A stretch of 64,000 nucleotides of DNA from Planctomycetes bacterium B3_Pla. Its GTDB lineage: Bacteria > Planctomycetota > Phycisphaerae > Sedimentisphaerales > Anaerobacaceae. Of this stretch, positions 1-9,429 are shown one piece after another. The stretch's first letter is position 1; each line of letters opens with the position of its first letter. The stretch is from NCBI GenBank assembly GCA_005223045.1, contig NJBM01000005.1:248001-312000 (forward strand), written 5' to 3'. A model generated the notes under the pieces. That model searched no databases. It saw nothing but the letters and a program-made list of their open reading frames with translations, and was not told the DNA's origin. The position numbers and the translations under genes were made by a program.

Positions 1-1
1 C

Positions 2-316
2 GGCGCGCTGGGCTACGGCATTGAGTACGCATATTCGATCCAGGAACGCCAGCGTTTGGCCGCCCTTACAGGCGACAAAATGATGGCGATGCCGGCGATT
101 TGTGACGTGGGCTATGAAGCATGGCGGGCGAAAGAGGCCAAAATCGAGGATGCACCAGGCTGGGGCGAGACCGCCGACCGGGGACCTATGTGGGAGACGG
201 CAACCGCTACTTGTCTGCTGCAGGCCGGGGTTGACATAATCCGCATGAGGCATCCCAGGGCTGTGGCCACCGTCAAGAACTTCATCGACAGCGTATGGCG
301 GAAGAACGACTCGTAA
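2..316 (+). CDS. cdhD: Acetyl-CoA decarbonylase/synthase delta subunit, C-terminal end (partial)
   Basis: The frame is open from the first complete codon and ends at the TAA at 314-316, so only about the last 104 residues are present. They read [12 protein letters not shown], then a [10 protein letters not shown] segment, a KEAK segment and, near the end, [12 protein letters not shown]. This matches my knowledge of the small (delta) subunit of the corrinoid/iron-sulfur protein, which passes a methyl group from methyl-tetrahydrofolate to the acetyl-CoA synthase cluster in the Wood-Ljungdahl pathway. It lies 35 nt upstream of acsE, its expected methyl donor enzyme, on the same strand, which supports the call and suggests one operon. 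The start codon and N-terminal barrel are outside the window. Confidence 0.82.
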   Translation, partial: GALGYGIEYAYSIQERQRLAALTGDKMMAMPAICDVGYEAWRAKEAKIEDAPGWGETADRGPMWETATATCLLQAGVDIIRMRHPRAVATVKNFIDSVWRKNDS

Positions 317-351
317 AGGCTTGCTCCAGCAAACAGAAAGGAAGAAGGACC

Positions 352-1176
352 ATGATAATAATAGCAGAACGAATCAACGGGATGTTCACCGACGTCAAGC
401 AGGCCATTGCCGACAAGGACAAGAAGGTCATTCAGGAATTGGCCAGGAAGCAGACGGAAGCCGGGGCCTCGTATCTGGATGTGAATGTCGGCACCGCCGC
501 CGCCGATCAGGAAGGGACGATGCAATGGCTGGTCGAAAGCATCCAGGAAACCTGCTCGACGCCTCTGTGCCTCGACTCGCAGAAGCCGGATGTTATCGCG
601 GCGGGGCTTAAGGCCGTCAACGCCGATAACGGCGTGATCCTTAATTCGACGCCTTTGAACAAGAAAAACGACGATGAAATATTAGACAAGTTCATCGAAA
701 TGGCCAACCAGGCCGGGCCGAAAGCCAGCATCATCGCGCTTACGATGGACAAGAACGGCGTACCCCAGGATACCGACAATCGCGTAGCGATAGCCGCCGA
801 GATCGTATCGAAGGCGATGGAAAAAGGATTCGCCACGCAGCGGCTGTTCATCGATCCTATTGTTCTGCCGGTCAAGGTGCCGAACGCACAGGTTCAGCCG
901 GGCAACATTCTCAACGCAATGGAGCAGATACAATACCTGGCCGACCCGGCCCCGCACATGACCGTGGGTCTGTCGAACCTCTCGCAGGGCACGACGGAAA
1001 GAAGCCTGATAAACCGCGTGTTCTTGGCTATGGCCATACCGAGAGGCCTGGATTCAGCCATCGCCGATGCGCTCGACGAGAAGCTGATGAACGTAGTGGC
1101 CACTTCCGAGATGCTGATGGACAAACAGATATACTCGGACTCGTTCCTCAAGGTGTACGCAAGCACAAATCGATAG
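352..1176 (+). CDS. acsE: Methyltetrahydrofolate:corrinoid/iron-sulfur protein methyltransferase
   Basis: A 274-aa cytoplasmic TIM-barrel (pterin-binding) enzyme that moves the methyl group of methyl-tetrahydrofolate onto the cobalt of the corrinoid/iron-sulfur protein. I chose ATG 352 because AAGGAAGAAGGA lies just upstream; an in-frame upstream extension is possible but adds nonsense sequence. Visible family motifs: LDVNVG at residues 42-47, CLDSQKPD with the conserved Asp at residue 75, NSTP near 95, FIDPIVLPV in the middle and VGLSNLSQG near 205. Length is normal for AcsE. Its position directly after the cdhD end makes this part of an acetyl-CoA synthase operon and implies acetogenic or other anaerobic one-carbon metabolism. 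Confidence 0.93.
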   Translation: MIIIAERINGMFTDVKQAIADKDKKVIQELARKQTEAGASYLDVNVGTAAADQEGTMQWLVESIQETCSTPLCLDSQKPDVIAAGLKAVNADNGVILNSTPLNKKNDDEILDKFIEMANQAGPKASIIALTMDKNGVPQDTDNRVAIAAEIVSKAMEKGFATQRLFIDPIVLPVKVPNAQVQPGNILNAMEQIQYLADPAPHMTVGLSNLSQGTTERSLINRVFLAMAIPRGLDSAIADALDEKLMNVVATSEMLMDKQIYSDSFLKVYASTNR

Positions 1177-1203
1177 GTACATGATATTTTACATCTCGAA
1201 AAT

Positions 1204-1248
1204 GAGCCCTTTGGGTCCGGAGATGTTCTTCCACGATCCAAAGGGCTC
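1204..1248. terminator. Bidirectional hairpin terminator between acsE and proS
   Basis: An 11-bp perfect stem pairs GAGCCCTTTGG (1204-1214) with its complement at 1238-1248 around a 23-nt loop, followed on the plus strand by a short T-rich stretch. It sits between two convergent genes (acsE ends at 1176, proS ends at 1272), so it probably serves both. The weak T tract is the only doubt. Confidence 0.7.
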
Positions 1249-1271
1249 AATTTGTTGCCGGCTCTATCCTG

Positions 1272-3014
1272 TCACTCGGCCGTCAGTTCTTCCTTGAGGG
1301 ATTCGACTATGCCAATCACCTTCTGCGCAGCCTCTTCGACAGGGACTTGCTGTCTCTCGGACTCGCGCCGCAGCTTGATCTCGACTTTGCCCTCGGCAAG
1401 CGATCTCTTGCCAACGGTAACTCTCACGGGGACACCGATCAGATCGGCATCCTTGAACTTTCCTCCGCCGCGCTGTGCCCTGTCGTCCAGCAATACATCA
1501 ATGCCGTCGCTTAGCAACTGCTGGTAAATGGTTTCGGCCGCCTTGGCGACTTCGTCGTCGTCCTGGTTGACACAGGTGACCAGCACCTCGAATGGGGCGA
1601 TGCTGATCGGCCAGATTATGCCGTTGTCGTCGTTGCCGAGTTCGATGGCCGAGGCGAGAATGCGATTAACGCCGATGCCGTAGCAGCCCATAAGGCAGGG
1701 CTTTTCTGCCCCCTGCTCGTCAAGGAATTTCGCGCCCAGCTTGACGCTGTATTTTGTGCCGAGCTTGAAGACCTGCCCGATCTCGATACCCTTCTTAAAG
1801 AGCAGCTTCTTGCCCTCATGCGTGTCGCCTTCGAGAGCGTAGCGAAGGTCGGTAACAATAACGTTATCCCCTTCGAGCGGAAAATCTCTGCCGGGCACGA
1901 CATTCCTGATGTGGTAGTCGGTCTTATTAGCGCCGGTGACGCCGGCCGCCATTGCGGCGACGGCGTGATCGATAATCAGTTTCGAGACGTTGCCGGCTAT
2001 TCCAATCGGCCCGGCAAAGCCGACTTTGGCGCTGGTTGCTTTCTCAATCGTCGCCTCGTCGGCCAATTCCGTGTGCTTGCCTCCAAGCACTTGCGTCAGC
2101 TTTTCCGGATTTAGTTCATGGTCGCCGCGCACCAACACGGCAACCACCTCATCTGCGACTGCATAGATGAGCGTTTTAACCATATCAGTCCGTTCGGTCT
2201 TGAGAAATTCGCACACAGCTTCGATAGTGCCTACATTCGGTGTCTCGACCTCTTGCGCAGGTTGGACCTCGCCGCTTGGCTGTTCCTTCGGCAGCGGGTC
2301 AACTGCCGCTCTTTCAAGATTTGCCGCATAAGAGCCGTCTTCGGCGTAAACTATCGTATCCTCGCCCGATTCGCAGGGCACGGTGAACTGGTGCGAGCCG
2401 GAGCCGCCCATTTCACCGGACTCGGCCTCGACGATAACGTATTCCAGACCGCACCGCGTGAAGATCCTGCAATATGCATCGTACATTGCCCTGTACGACT
2501 TCTCAAGCCCCCCCGGATCGGCATCGAAGCTATAGGCATCTTTCATGATGAATTCGCGGGACCTTATCACGCCGAAGCGAGGACGAAATTCATCGCGGAA
2601 CTTGGGACTTATCTGGTACAGGTTGATTGGCAACTGCTTGTAGGAACTTATCTCACCGGCGGCAAGATAGGTGAAGACCTCTTCGGCCGTCGGGCCGAGA
2701 ACATTTCCTTTGCCGTGCCGGTCTTCCAGGCGGAACATTGTCTGGCCGTAATCAACGCTGCGCCCGGTCCTTTGCCAGAGTTCAAGCGGCTGCAGGGACG
2801 GCACTAAAATCTCCTGCGCGCCCGCCCGGTTAATTTCTTCACGGACAATTGCTATAATCTTAAGCAGGCTGCGCTGACCCAACGGCAGGTAAGTATATGT
2901 GCCGCTGGCAACCCTGCGACACAAGCCTGCACGAATCATCAATTTATGGCTGGTCGCCTCTGCATCGGCAGGAATTTCCTTCACCGTCGGTATCAGCATC
3001 TTGCTGTATCTCAT
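1272..3014 (-). CDS. proS: Prolyl-tRNA synthetase, bacterial type
   Basis: A 580-aa class II aminoacyl-tRNA synthetase that charges tRNA-Pro. The N-terminal catalytic core carries motif 2 (FRDEFRPRFGVIRSREF, near residue 140) followed by MKDAYSF. Motif 3 is GCYGIGVNRILAS near residue 435. Between them lies the long insertion (about residues 225-385) that is the post-transfer editing domain of bacterial-type enzymes. A C-terminal anticodon-binding domain (VTCVNQDDDE to VTVGKRSLAEGKVE) finishes the protein. Length fits the bacterial long form, not the archaeal/eukaryotic type. The gene is divergent from the tRNA-Lys gene at 3240 and convergent with acsE. Confidence 0.96.
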   Translation of the reverse strand: MRYSKMLIPTVKEIPADAEATSHKLMIRAGLCRRVASGTYTYLPLGQRSLLKIIAIVREEINRAGAQEILVPSLQPLELWQRTGRSVDYGQTMFRLEDRHGKGNVLGPTAEEVFTYLAAGEISSYKQLPINLYQISPKFRDEFRPRFGVIRSREFIMKDAYSFDADPGGLEKSYRAMYDAYCRIFTRCGLEYVIVEAESGEMGGSGSHQFTVPCESGEDTIVYAEDGSYAANLERAAVDPLPKEQPSGEVQPAQEVETPNVGTIEAVCEFLKTERTDMVKTLIYAVADEVVAVLVRGDHELNPEKLTQVLGGKHTELADEATIEKATSAKVGFAGPIGIAGNVSKLIIDHAVAAMAAGVTGANKTDYHIRNVVPGRDFPLEGDNVIVTDLRYALEGDTHEGKKLLFKKGIEIGQVFKLGTKYSVKLGAKFLDEQGAEKPCLMGCYGIGVNRILASAIELGNDDNGIIWPISIAPFEVLVTCVNQDDDEVAKAAETIYQQLLSDGIDVLLDDRAQRGGGKFKDADLIGVPVRVTVGKRSLAEGKVEIKLRRESERQQVPVEEAAQKVIGIVESLKEELTAE

Positions 3015-3239
3015 GTCCTGTTCCTTCTGTCTTTGTAGTTCGTGTATCGTCCTCTTGCAAACTCAGAGCACGCTAACATAGGGACAGTTTATAGCTCGAA
3101 AAACATAACCTTGCAAGGATATTTCGTGACTTTGAAGATACCGAATCCGTCGGGTACGAATTTCCGCGTAATTCTTCTTGCAATATTGATGCATGGATTG
3201 TAGAGTGAGCACTCGTTGATTACTTTTGATCGCGAGTAA

Positions 3240-3312
3240 GGGCGATTAGCTCAGTTGGTAGAGCAGCTGACTCTTAATCAGCAGGTCGAAGGTTCGAGCC
3301 CTTCATCGCTCA
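3240..3312 (+). tRNA. tRNA-Lys, anticodon CUU
   Basis: A full cloverleaf of 73 nt: acceptor GGGCGAT pairs with ATCGCTC, D stem GCTC/GAGC, anticodon stem GCTGA/TCAGC around the loop CTCTTAA, T stem GAAGG/CCTTC with TTCGAGC. The anticodon is CTT, so it reads AAG lysine codons. CCA is not encoded. The coding start of the next gene is only 14 nt beyond the 3' end. Confidence 0.97.
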
Positions 3313-3325
3313 TTGGAGAACCGTC

Positions 3326-4147
3326 ATGCCCAGGCGAAAAGGGTTTACATTGATAGAACTGCTGGTCGTTATCGCGATCATTGCTCTGCTGATGGCGATA
3401 CTGATGCCGGCACTGCAGCGCGTGAGGAAACAAGCTCGGGCGGTTGCCTGCCTGTCGCTTCTTAAACAGTGGGGTTTGTGGTTTTCAATGTACACGGAGG
3501 AATACAACGGCTATTTCATGGAGGGTTTTGCAGGCACCAGCAAAGGTACGGGTAATAATCGCTGGTGCAGAGCGATGGGCGAGTACCACAAGTACGAAAG
3601 CGACGTCGCCTGCTGTCCGAACGCCACAAAGCCCTGGTTCGATGAGTTCGGCAACGCTACCGGCCTTGAGGGCACGTTCCGCGGTTCTACCTCCGCCTGG
3701 GGCTACTGGCAGCGCGACGGATGGCTCAAACCTCTCAAGGGCAGCTACGGGATAAACGGCTGGTGTAATAATCCGGAACTGGGGCTCAACGGCGGAAACA
3801 CCTTCGAGCAGAACCACTGGAGGACGCCCAACGTTAAAGGCGCAGGTTATGTCCCGCTGTTCTTAGGTGGTCAGCGGTACAATTTCTGGCCGCAGCCTAC
3901 CGATACGCCTCCGGTGTTTGACGGCGAGCAGTGGCAAGGCGACAACATGGGGCGTATCTGCCTTAATCGGCACGATGGATTCGTGAACACCCTTTTCCTG
4001 GATTTCTCCGCGAGGAAAGTCGGGCTAAAGGAGTTATGGGCATTGAAATGGTATCGCTCGTATAACACGTCGGGCCCGTGGACCAAAGCCGGCGGTGCTT
4101 TGCCCGAAGACTGGCCTGAGTGGATGAGAAGCTTCAAGGATTACTAA
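3326..4147 (+). CDS. Pseudopilin-like protein with prepilin cleavage/methylation motif
   Basis: A 273-aa secreted or membrane-tethered protein. [13 protein letters not shown] at residues 1-13 is a class III prepilin leader, cut after Gly6 and methylated at Phe7, followed by a hydrophobic helix (about residues 9-28). The body is Trp/Gly-rich. The C-terminus holds [13 protein letters not shown] and [10 protein letters not shown], a tail I know from very large paralog sets in Phycisphaerae-type planctomycetes. GGAG at 3315-3318 is an SD sequence 7 nt before ATG 3326. The SD lies 2 nt past the mature tRNA end, so the message must share a transcript with the tRNA or start inside it. The function is unknown; type II secretion or surface display are the usual guesses. 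Confidence 0.85.
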   Translation: MPRRKGFTLIELLVVIAIIALLMAILMPALQRVRKQARAVACLSLLKQWGLWFSMYTEEYNGYFMEGFAGTSKGTGNNRWCRAMGEYHKYESDVACCPNATKPWFDEFGNATGLEGTFRGSTSAWGYWQRDGWLKPLKGSYGINGWCNNPELGLNGGNTFEQNHWRTPNVKGAGYVPLFLGGQRYNFWPQPTDTPPVFDGEQWQGDNMGRICLNRHDGFVNTLFLDFSARKVGLKELWALKWYRSYNTSGPWTKAGGALPEDWPEWMRSFKDY

Positions 4148-4270
4148 ACAGCACTCAAGCCCTTGCGAAATCTCGCTTGATAGCTCGCCTGCCGGAAGAT
4201 GCTTGAAGACGTGCGCCACGTCGTGGTATCCTATGCTGGCTTGAAACCTGAGGCGCTTTGGAGAATGTTT

Positions 4271-4846
4271 ATGTCGGATTCTTACAAGCTCAATAAACTG
4301 ACAAATTGCAATTGGGCCAATCTGTTTGAAGTTCGTTTCAAACGGAAGGCACAAGTAGAGAAATCCTGGATAATGTGCTCCAGAAAGGACAAGCCCCGGG
4401 AAGATGCGGCTAAGGCCGATGCAGTTGTGATAGTCGCCACGATAGATACGGATGAAGGCAGAAGGCTTGTAGTCACGAAGGAATTTCGAGTCCCAATTTG
4501 GGATTTTGAGTATGGATTTCCCGCCGGCCTGATCGACGACGGTGAAGATATCGAGCAGACCGTCTCAAGAGAGCTAAAAGAAGAGACCGGCCTGGACTTG
4601 GTGAGAGTCAAGCATATCAGCGCGCCGGTGTTCTCGTCGGCCGGGCTTACCGACGAATCCTGCCACATGGTGTTGGCCGAAGCCGAAGGGCAGGTATCGG
4701 ATGAGTGGCTGGATCACACCGAAGATATCGAAGTGCTATTGTTGGATGTCGAGGGGATCAGGGATTTGTTGGCCTCGGACAAGAAAATCGCGGCCAAAGC
4801 ATGGGGGCTCCTGCGCTACTACGCGCAGACCGGTCAAATCGAGTGA
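4271..4846 (+). CDS. NUDIX hydrolase (ADP-ribose pyrophosphatase-like)
   Basis: About 191 aa. The complete NUDIX box is visible: GLIDDGE, then seven residues, then RELKEETGLD, which fits G-x5-E-x7-REUxEExGU and binds the catalytic Mg2+. The preceding strands (VVIVATIDT, RLVVTKEFRVP) and the Pro-Ala-Gly before the box resemble ADP-sugar pyrophosphatases that release AMP and sugar phosphate. An in-frame extension to 4199 exists, but I prefer ATG 4271, because GGAG at about 4260 is correctly spaced for it; ATG 4265 would be too close. The substrate cannot be fixed from sequence. It stands alone, with no clear operon partner. Confidence 0.85.
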   Translation: MSDSYKLNKLTNCNWANLFEVRFKRKAQVEKSWIMCSRKDKPREDAAKADAVVIVATIDTDEGRRLVVTKEFRVPIWDFEYGFPAGLIDDGEDIEQTVSRELKEETGLDLVRVKHISAPVFSSAGLTDESCHMVLAEAEGQVSDEWLDHTEDIEVLLLDVEGIRDLLASDKKIAAKAWGLLRYYAQTGQIE

Positions 4847-4898
4847 ACCTGCACCTCAACTGCCTGGCGAAGGGGAAGCATCTGACTATCGATGGTTT

Positions 4899-4935
4899 GA
4901 GATTCTTCACTGCGCTGCGCTTCGTTCAGAATGAC
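4899..4935. repeat. Dispersed intergenic repeat unit, type 1
   Basis: A short segment beginning GAGATTCTTCACTGCGCTGC and ending TTCAGAATGAC. I recognise this wording as a common dispersed intergenic repeat of many bacterial genomes. It contains a CTGCGCTGCGC internal repetition. It lies in the otherwise empty gap 4847-5307, where I see no gene. Confidence 0.5.
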
Positions 4936-4992
4936 TGCTTAGCATTTATTCTGTTACATACTACTACTCTGTAACATCTGCTTTGCGTGCTT

Positions 4993-5071
4993 GTCATTGC
5001 GAGGCCTGCTTTGCAGGCCGCGGCAATCTCATCCGTTAGGGTTGAGATTGCTTCGCTTCGCTCGCAATGAC
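4993..5071. repeat. REP/MITE-like palindromic repeat, type 2
   Basis: Outer inverted arms GTCATTGCGAG (4993-5003) and CTCGCAATGAC (5061-5071) match perfectly. Inside are a second pair, GCAATCTCA (5023-5031) and TGAGATTGC (5043-5051), and a small GGCCTGC/GCAGGCC hairpin at 5003-5019. The whole unit can fold into a branched cruciform. The wording is typical of repeats mobilised by REP-associated or IS200-like transposases, but no transposase is in the window. Confidence 0.65.
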
Positions 5072-5307
5072 ACCCGTCACTTCAGGCGTTACAGACTACT
5101 ACATAGGTCTGCGCGTTGGAAAGACCAGATTTGGCGCCGGAAAAGGGTAAAAACCCTGGAAATTCCCGCGCAGATTTGTTAGAATAATGCTTTGGAAGGC
5201 ATTGGGTATGTTGTCAAGCAGGCTATGTGGGAAACTACGGATCACACCGGTTGCGGGGACGGCTCGTGGAATCTGACCCCCATCGCTGGAGAAAGGACCT
5301 GAGAATA

Positions 5308-8300
5308 GTGAACTACGAGAAGCAGCACTGGTGTCGTCTTTTGGCGGCCGCCTGTTTGATTGTCTTTTGGACCACCCAACCCGGCATGGGATTAGTCGTG
5401 ACCGAAGTGATGTACCATCCGGCCGGAGCGGGGGAGGCGCTCGAGTTCATTGAGCTGTACAATAACCGTGCCGTGATCGAAGACCTCACCGGGTACGCCT
5501 TCACAAACGGCATCCGGTACGCCTTCGAGCCTGGAACCATCATCGGTGCCAGGCAGTACGTAGTTGTGGCTCGCGATCCGGCTGCGCTGGAGGCGGCGTA
5601 TGGGATTGGCGGAGTGCATGGTCCTTTTGTGGGCCGGCTCAGCAACGACGGGGAGCGGATTGAACTGTCCAACGGCGGCGGAGAAATTGTCATTTCGCTT
5701 CGCTACGACGACGACCGGCCCTGGCCGGCCTCGCCGGACGGCACAGGTCACTCCCTGATTCTCGCCAAACCGGGCGGAGATCCACAGGAGGCATCGACCT
5801 GGTCGCCCAGCACGTTCATCGGCGGCACGCCGGGGGGGGCTGATGAGTCACAGGCCGGGTCCGAAGAGCTCGTGATGGTCACGCTCATGGACCTGGGCCA
5901 CGCCGGGCTGTATTTCAAGGGCGTTGCCGAGCCATCGCCGGGGCCGCGCGGACAGGCCACGACGGCCTGGACCGAGCCTGGATTCGACGATACTTCGGGC
6001 AGAACGCCGTGGAGCGAGGGGCCCAGCGGGTACGGATACAGCAGCGAGTCCGATGAGCTACAGTATATATGGACCGAGACGAACGACATGAACGGCAGCT
6101 ATATGTCCCTGTACGTGCGGCTGCCTTTCACGCTGACGGCTGAGGCGATCGCGTTCTTTTCCGGGCTGAGGGCGGAAGTTCACTACGACGATGGCTTCGT
6201 GCTCTATCTCAACGGCACCCGTGTGGCCGATTCAGGGCAGATACCAGGCGATCCGCCGGCGTTCGACCAAAGCGGCGGACCCGCCACAGATCCGCCGGCG
6301 GCCAGCATTGATCTGACCGGCCGAATGAACCTGCTGCGTCCCGGCACAAACATCCTGGCCATCCAGGTCCATAATGCGAGTATCCGCGGCAGTTCGGACT
6401 GTTTTGCAAGCCCGATTCTCCGGGCGACTATCGGAGAGCCCGGGACCGGCGGCAATCCGCAGGCCCGCGTGGTGATCAACGAACTGCTGGCCAATAGCGA
6501 CGCGGCCGCGGGTGCCGACTGGATCGAGCTGTACAATCCGGGACCGACTACTATCGATCTGAGCAATGTCTATCTGAGCGACGACCGCAGTGACCTGCTC
6601 AAGTACAAAATCCAGGACGGGACCGTCCTGCCGCCGGGTCATTTCTGGGCCGTCAGTGAAGGTATGCCGCCTGCCGGGTTCGGCTTCGGGCTGGACTTCG
6701 CCGGCGAGACGGTTTATGTGACGGCGGCTACGGATGACCCGCTACCGACGCCGGTCCGGGTCCTGGACGCAGCGCGTTACGGAACCACCGAGCCGGAAGT
6801 GACACTCGGTCGGTTTCCGGACGGGTCCGACTCCTTTGTCTGTTTGAGCGCAGCTACGTTTGGCGGGGCGAACACGCAGCCGCTGGTTGGGGACATTGTG
6901 ATCAACGAGATAATGTACCACCACGGCACTCGCGACGACCGCTATGAATACATCGAGCTATATAACAAAGGGACCGCCACAGTTCCACTGGGCGGGTGGG
7001 CCTTCACTGACGGGATCAGCTACAAGTTCGGTCCTGTCGCCGAGATACCGCCGGATTCGTACCTCGTGATCGCCAAAGATCCGAACTTGCTTGAGACCGT
7101 GTACGACAATCTGATCGCCGGCTCGAATCTGCTCGGACCTTATACCGGGCGTCTGGATGACCACAGCGAGCGTATTCGGTTGTCTCAGCCGCTTGAAGAG
7201 GTGAATCCGGATACGGGCGAACTTGAAGTGCATATAGTGACGGCGGATGAGGTGACTTACTACGACGCAGGCCGATGGCCCTCGTGGGCAGACGGTCAGG
7301 GGGCCAGCCTGGAGCTGCGCGACCCGCGCAGCAACAACAATTCGCCCGACGCATGGGCCGACAGCGATGAGAGCAACAAGGCCGCCTGGGAGCAATTCTC
7401 GTTCGCTATTGACAGCGACGATCCCAGCTACACCCACGACCAGGTGAGGGTCTTTGACCTTCTGCTGCTCAACCGGGGCGAGGTGCTCGTCGATGACCTG
7501 TCACTCGTAATGGGTCGCTACAACATTATCATCAACAGCGGTTTCGAGGGCGCCGAGTCGAACTGGCGAATCCTCGGCAACCACGTTCAGTCATTCGCTA
7601 CGACAGCGGATAGTCACTCAGGCTCGCGGTCACTGCACTTGATAGCAACCGGCCACGGTGATCCCGGCGCCAATCGGATCAACCAGACAATAGGCAACGC
7701 AACCGCACACAGCGTCACTTTCAGCGGCTGGGCCCGGTGGCTGCGCGGAAACCGGTTCCTGCTGTTGCGCCTGAACCGGGAACAGGCGCCCGTTCAACCG
7801 CCTCGCCCTGCATACGCATTCGAGCTGACAATGCCGATGAATCTTGGAACGCCCGGTTTGCAGAACACGGCGTTTGTGCCCAATCGCGGACCCGACATTA
7901 CCGAGGTGCAACATTCACCCGTCCTTCCGAAGGCTTCTGAGCCGATAGTTGTGACCGCACGCGTAGCCGACAACGACGAGATCGCCTGGGTCATGCTCAA
8001 TTATCAAACCGACGGCTCCAACCGGCTTGCGAGCAGTCCCATGCTCGATGACGGATCGGGCGGCGATGCGGTAAGCGGGGACGGTATCTACACGGCAATG
8101 ATCCCCGGCGCGCCCGCCGGCACCATGCGGGCGTTCTACATAGAAGCGTCGGACCGCTCGGCATCGACTCGTTTCCCGACCCGGCTGGAACCCACAGCAG
8201 ACGTGCCCGACAGGACCTGCCTGGTCCGCGTCAGTGATACCGTTCTGAATACCCGTTTTGCCACTTATCGAATATGGCTCTCGAATGACGTTATCAACAC

Positions 8301-9426
8301 GTTTCGTTCACGTCCTAATCTCTCGAACGAATTGCTGGACTGCACATTCGTTTACAACGATACCGAGGTTTTCTACAACGCCCGGATTCGCTTTCGCGGC
8401 AGCCCCTTCATCCGGAGCGGTTCGGGCCGCGACCCGCGCAACCGCTACGCCTATCGTATCGACTTCAATCCCGACCGGAAATTCCAGGGCCGGGAGGAGA
8501 TCAATCTCGACAACACCGAAGGCAGCAATCGCGGCCCGCTCCAGGAACGCGCTACGTACTGGTTCTATGCACAAATGGGCCTGCAATACTCGACGCAGGA
8601 ATTCGTGCGCCCGATCATCAACGGCAACAGTAACGGCATCTACGAGGACGTGCAGAAAATTGACGGCGACTACATCGACAAGTGGTTCCCGAACGATACC
8701 GAAGGCTATATTCACAAGATTGACGACTACTTCGAGTACACGGCCAACGGCACCGGACACAGGAACCTCGATGAAGGACTGAAACTCGACTCCCTGCACC
8801 CGCTGCTGAAAGAGACTTATCGGTGGGGATTTGAAAAGCGCTCGCATCGCGAGAACGATAACTGGGACCATCTGTTCGATTTGGCAGTGGCGTTGAACAC
8901 GTCGTCGAGCAATGCAAGGTATGAGCAGATCATCGAGTCGGTCTTACACCCGGAGCATTTCGCACTTGTATTGGCGATCCGCCATGCCGTCGGTGACTGG
9001 GACAGCTACGGATACCAGCGGGGCAAGAATAATTACTTCTACTACGCCCTGCCGGAGGGAAAGTGGTACCTCTTGCCGTGGGACATCGACTTTACGTTAG
9101 GTTCGGGCAACGGACCTAACACCAACCTGTTCTCCATAAGTGCGGGCCAGTTTCCCGAGGTCAATCAGTTCCTCAACCATCCCAAATACCGGCAGATGTA
9201 CTTGCAAGCATTTGCAGACCTGGTGAACGGCCCGTGGCAAACCTCGTACGGAACGTCGGCCCCTCCAACCGCCTTCGATAGATTCCTGGATGATGCCGCC
9301 AACGCACTAATCGCCGACGGACAAGGCAACGGCCGGCGGGACGGGATCAAACAATTTGTTCGCGACCGCAGGTCTTACATCCTCACACAAATTCCGGCGC
9401 GTCTCGCGAATCAACCCGGAAGGTAG
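5308..9426 (+). CDS. Secreted lamin-tail-domain / CotH-kinase-family surface protein
   Basis: About 1372 aa from GTG 5308, chosen because it begins a clean signal peptide (charged start, then LLAAACLIVFWTT) after a GGA-rich SD; an open extension reaches 5227. Domains in order: lamin-tail domain (LTD) near 28-140 (VVTEVMYHP, EFIELYN), a galactose-binding-like module near 190-375, LTD 2 near 385-500 (VVINELLANS, DWIELYNPG), LTD 3 near 530-660 (IVINEIMYHH, YEYIELYN), a carbohydrate-binding-like module near 735-830 (GFEGAESNWRI), and a C-terminal CotH domain from about 980 (RIRFRGSPF, INLDN, LLPWDIDFTLG). CotH proteins are atypical kinases of spore coat or cell-surface proteins. In planctomycetes LTD/CotH giants are probably surface or adhesion proteins. 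Its partner and substrate are unknown. Confidence 0.85.
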   Translation: MNYEKQHWCRLLAAACLIVFWTTQPGMGLVVTEVMYHPAGAGEALEFIELYNNRAVIEDLTGYAFTNGIRYAFEPGTIIGARQYVVVARDPAALEAAYGIGGVHGPFVGRLSNDGERIELSNGGGEIVISLRYDDDRPWPASPDGTGHSLILAKPGGDPQEASTWSPSTFIGGTPGGADESQAGSEELVMVTLMDLGHAGLYFKGVAEPSPGPRGQATTAWTEPGFDDTSGRTPWSEGPSGYGYSSESDELQYIWTETNDMNGSYMSLYVRLPFTLTAEAIAFFSGLRAEVHYDDGFVLYLNGTRVADSGQIPGDPPAFDQSGGPATDPPAASIDLTGRMNLLRPGTNILAIQVHNASIRGSSDCFASPILRATIGEPGTGGNPQARVVINELLANSDAAAGADWIELYNPGPTTIDLSNVYLSDDRSDLLKYKIQDGTVLPPGHFWAVSEGMPPAGFGFGLDFAGETVYVTAATDDPLPTPVRVLDAARYGTTEPEVTLGRFPDGSDSFVCLSAATFGGANTQPLVGDIVINEIMYHHGTRDDRYEYIELYNKGTATVPLGGWAFTDGISYKFGPVAEIPPDSYLVIAKDPNLLETVYDNLIAGSNLLGPYTGRLDDHSERIRLSQPLEEVNPDTGELEVHIVTADEVTYYDAGRWPSWADGQGASLELRDPRSNNNSPDAWADSDESNKAAWEQFSFAIDSDDPSYTHDQVRVFDLLLLNRGEVLVDDLSLVMGRYNIIINSGFEGAESNWRILGNHVQSFATTADSHSGSRSLHLIATGHGDPGANRINQTIGNATAHSVTFSGWARWLRGNRFLLLRLNREQAPVQPPRPAYAFELTMPMNLGTPGLQNTAFVPNRGPDITEVQHSPVLPKASEPIVVTARVADNDEIAWVMLNYQTDGSNRLASSPMLDDGSGGDAVSGDGIYTAMIPGAPAGTMRAFYIEASDRSASTRFPTRLEPTADVPDRTCLVRVSDTVLNTRFATYRIWLSNDVINTFRSRPNLSNELLDCTFVYNDTEVFYNARIRFRGSPFIRSGSGRDPRNRYAYRIDFNPDRKFQGREEINLDNTEGSNRGPLQERATYWFYAQMGLQYSTQEFVRPIINGNSNGIYEDVQKIDGDYIDKWFPNDTEGYIHKIDDYFEYTANGTGHRNLDEGLKLDSLHPLLKETYRWGFEKRSHRENDNWDHLFDLAVALNTSSSNARYEQIIESVLHPEHFALVLAIRHAVGDWDSYGYQRGKNNYFYYALPEGKWYLLPWDIDFTLGSGNGPNTNLFSISAGQFPEVNQFLNHPKYRQMYLQAFADLVNGPWQTSYGTSAPPTAFDRFLDDAANALIADGQGNGRRDGIKQFVRDRRSYILTQIPARLANQPGR

Positions 9427-9429
9427 TTT

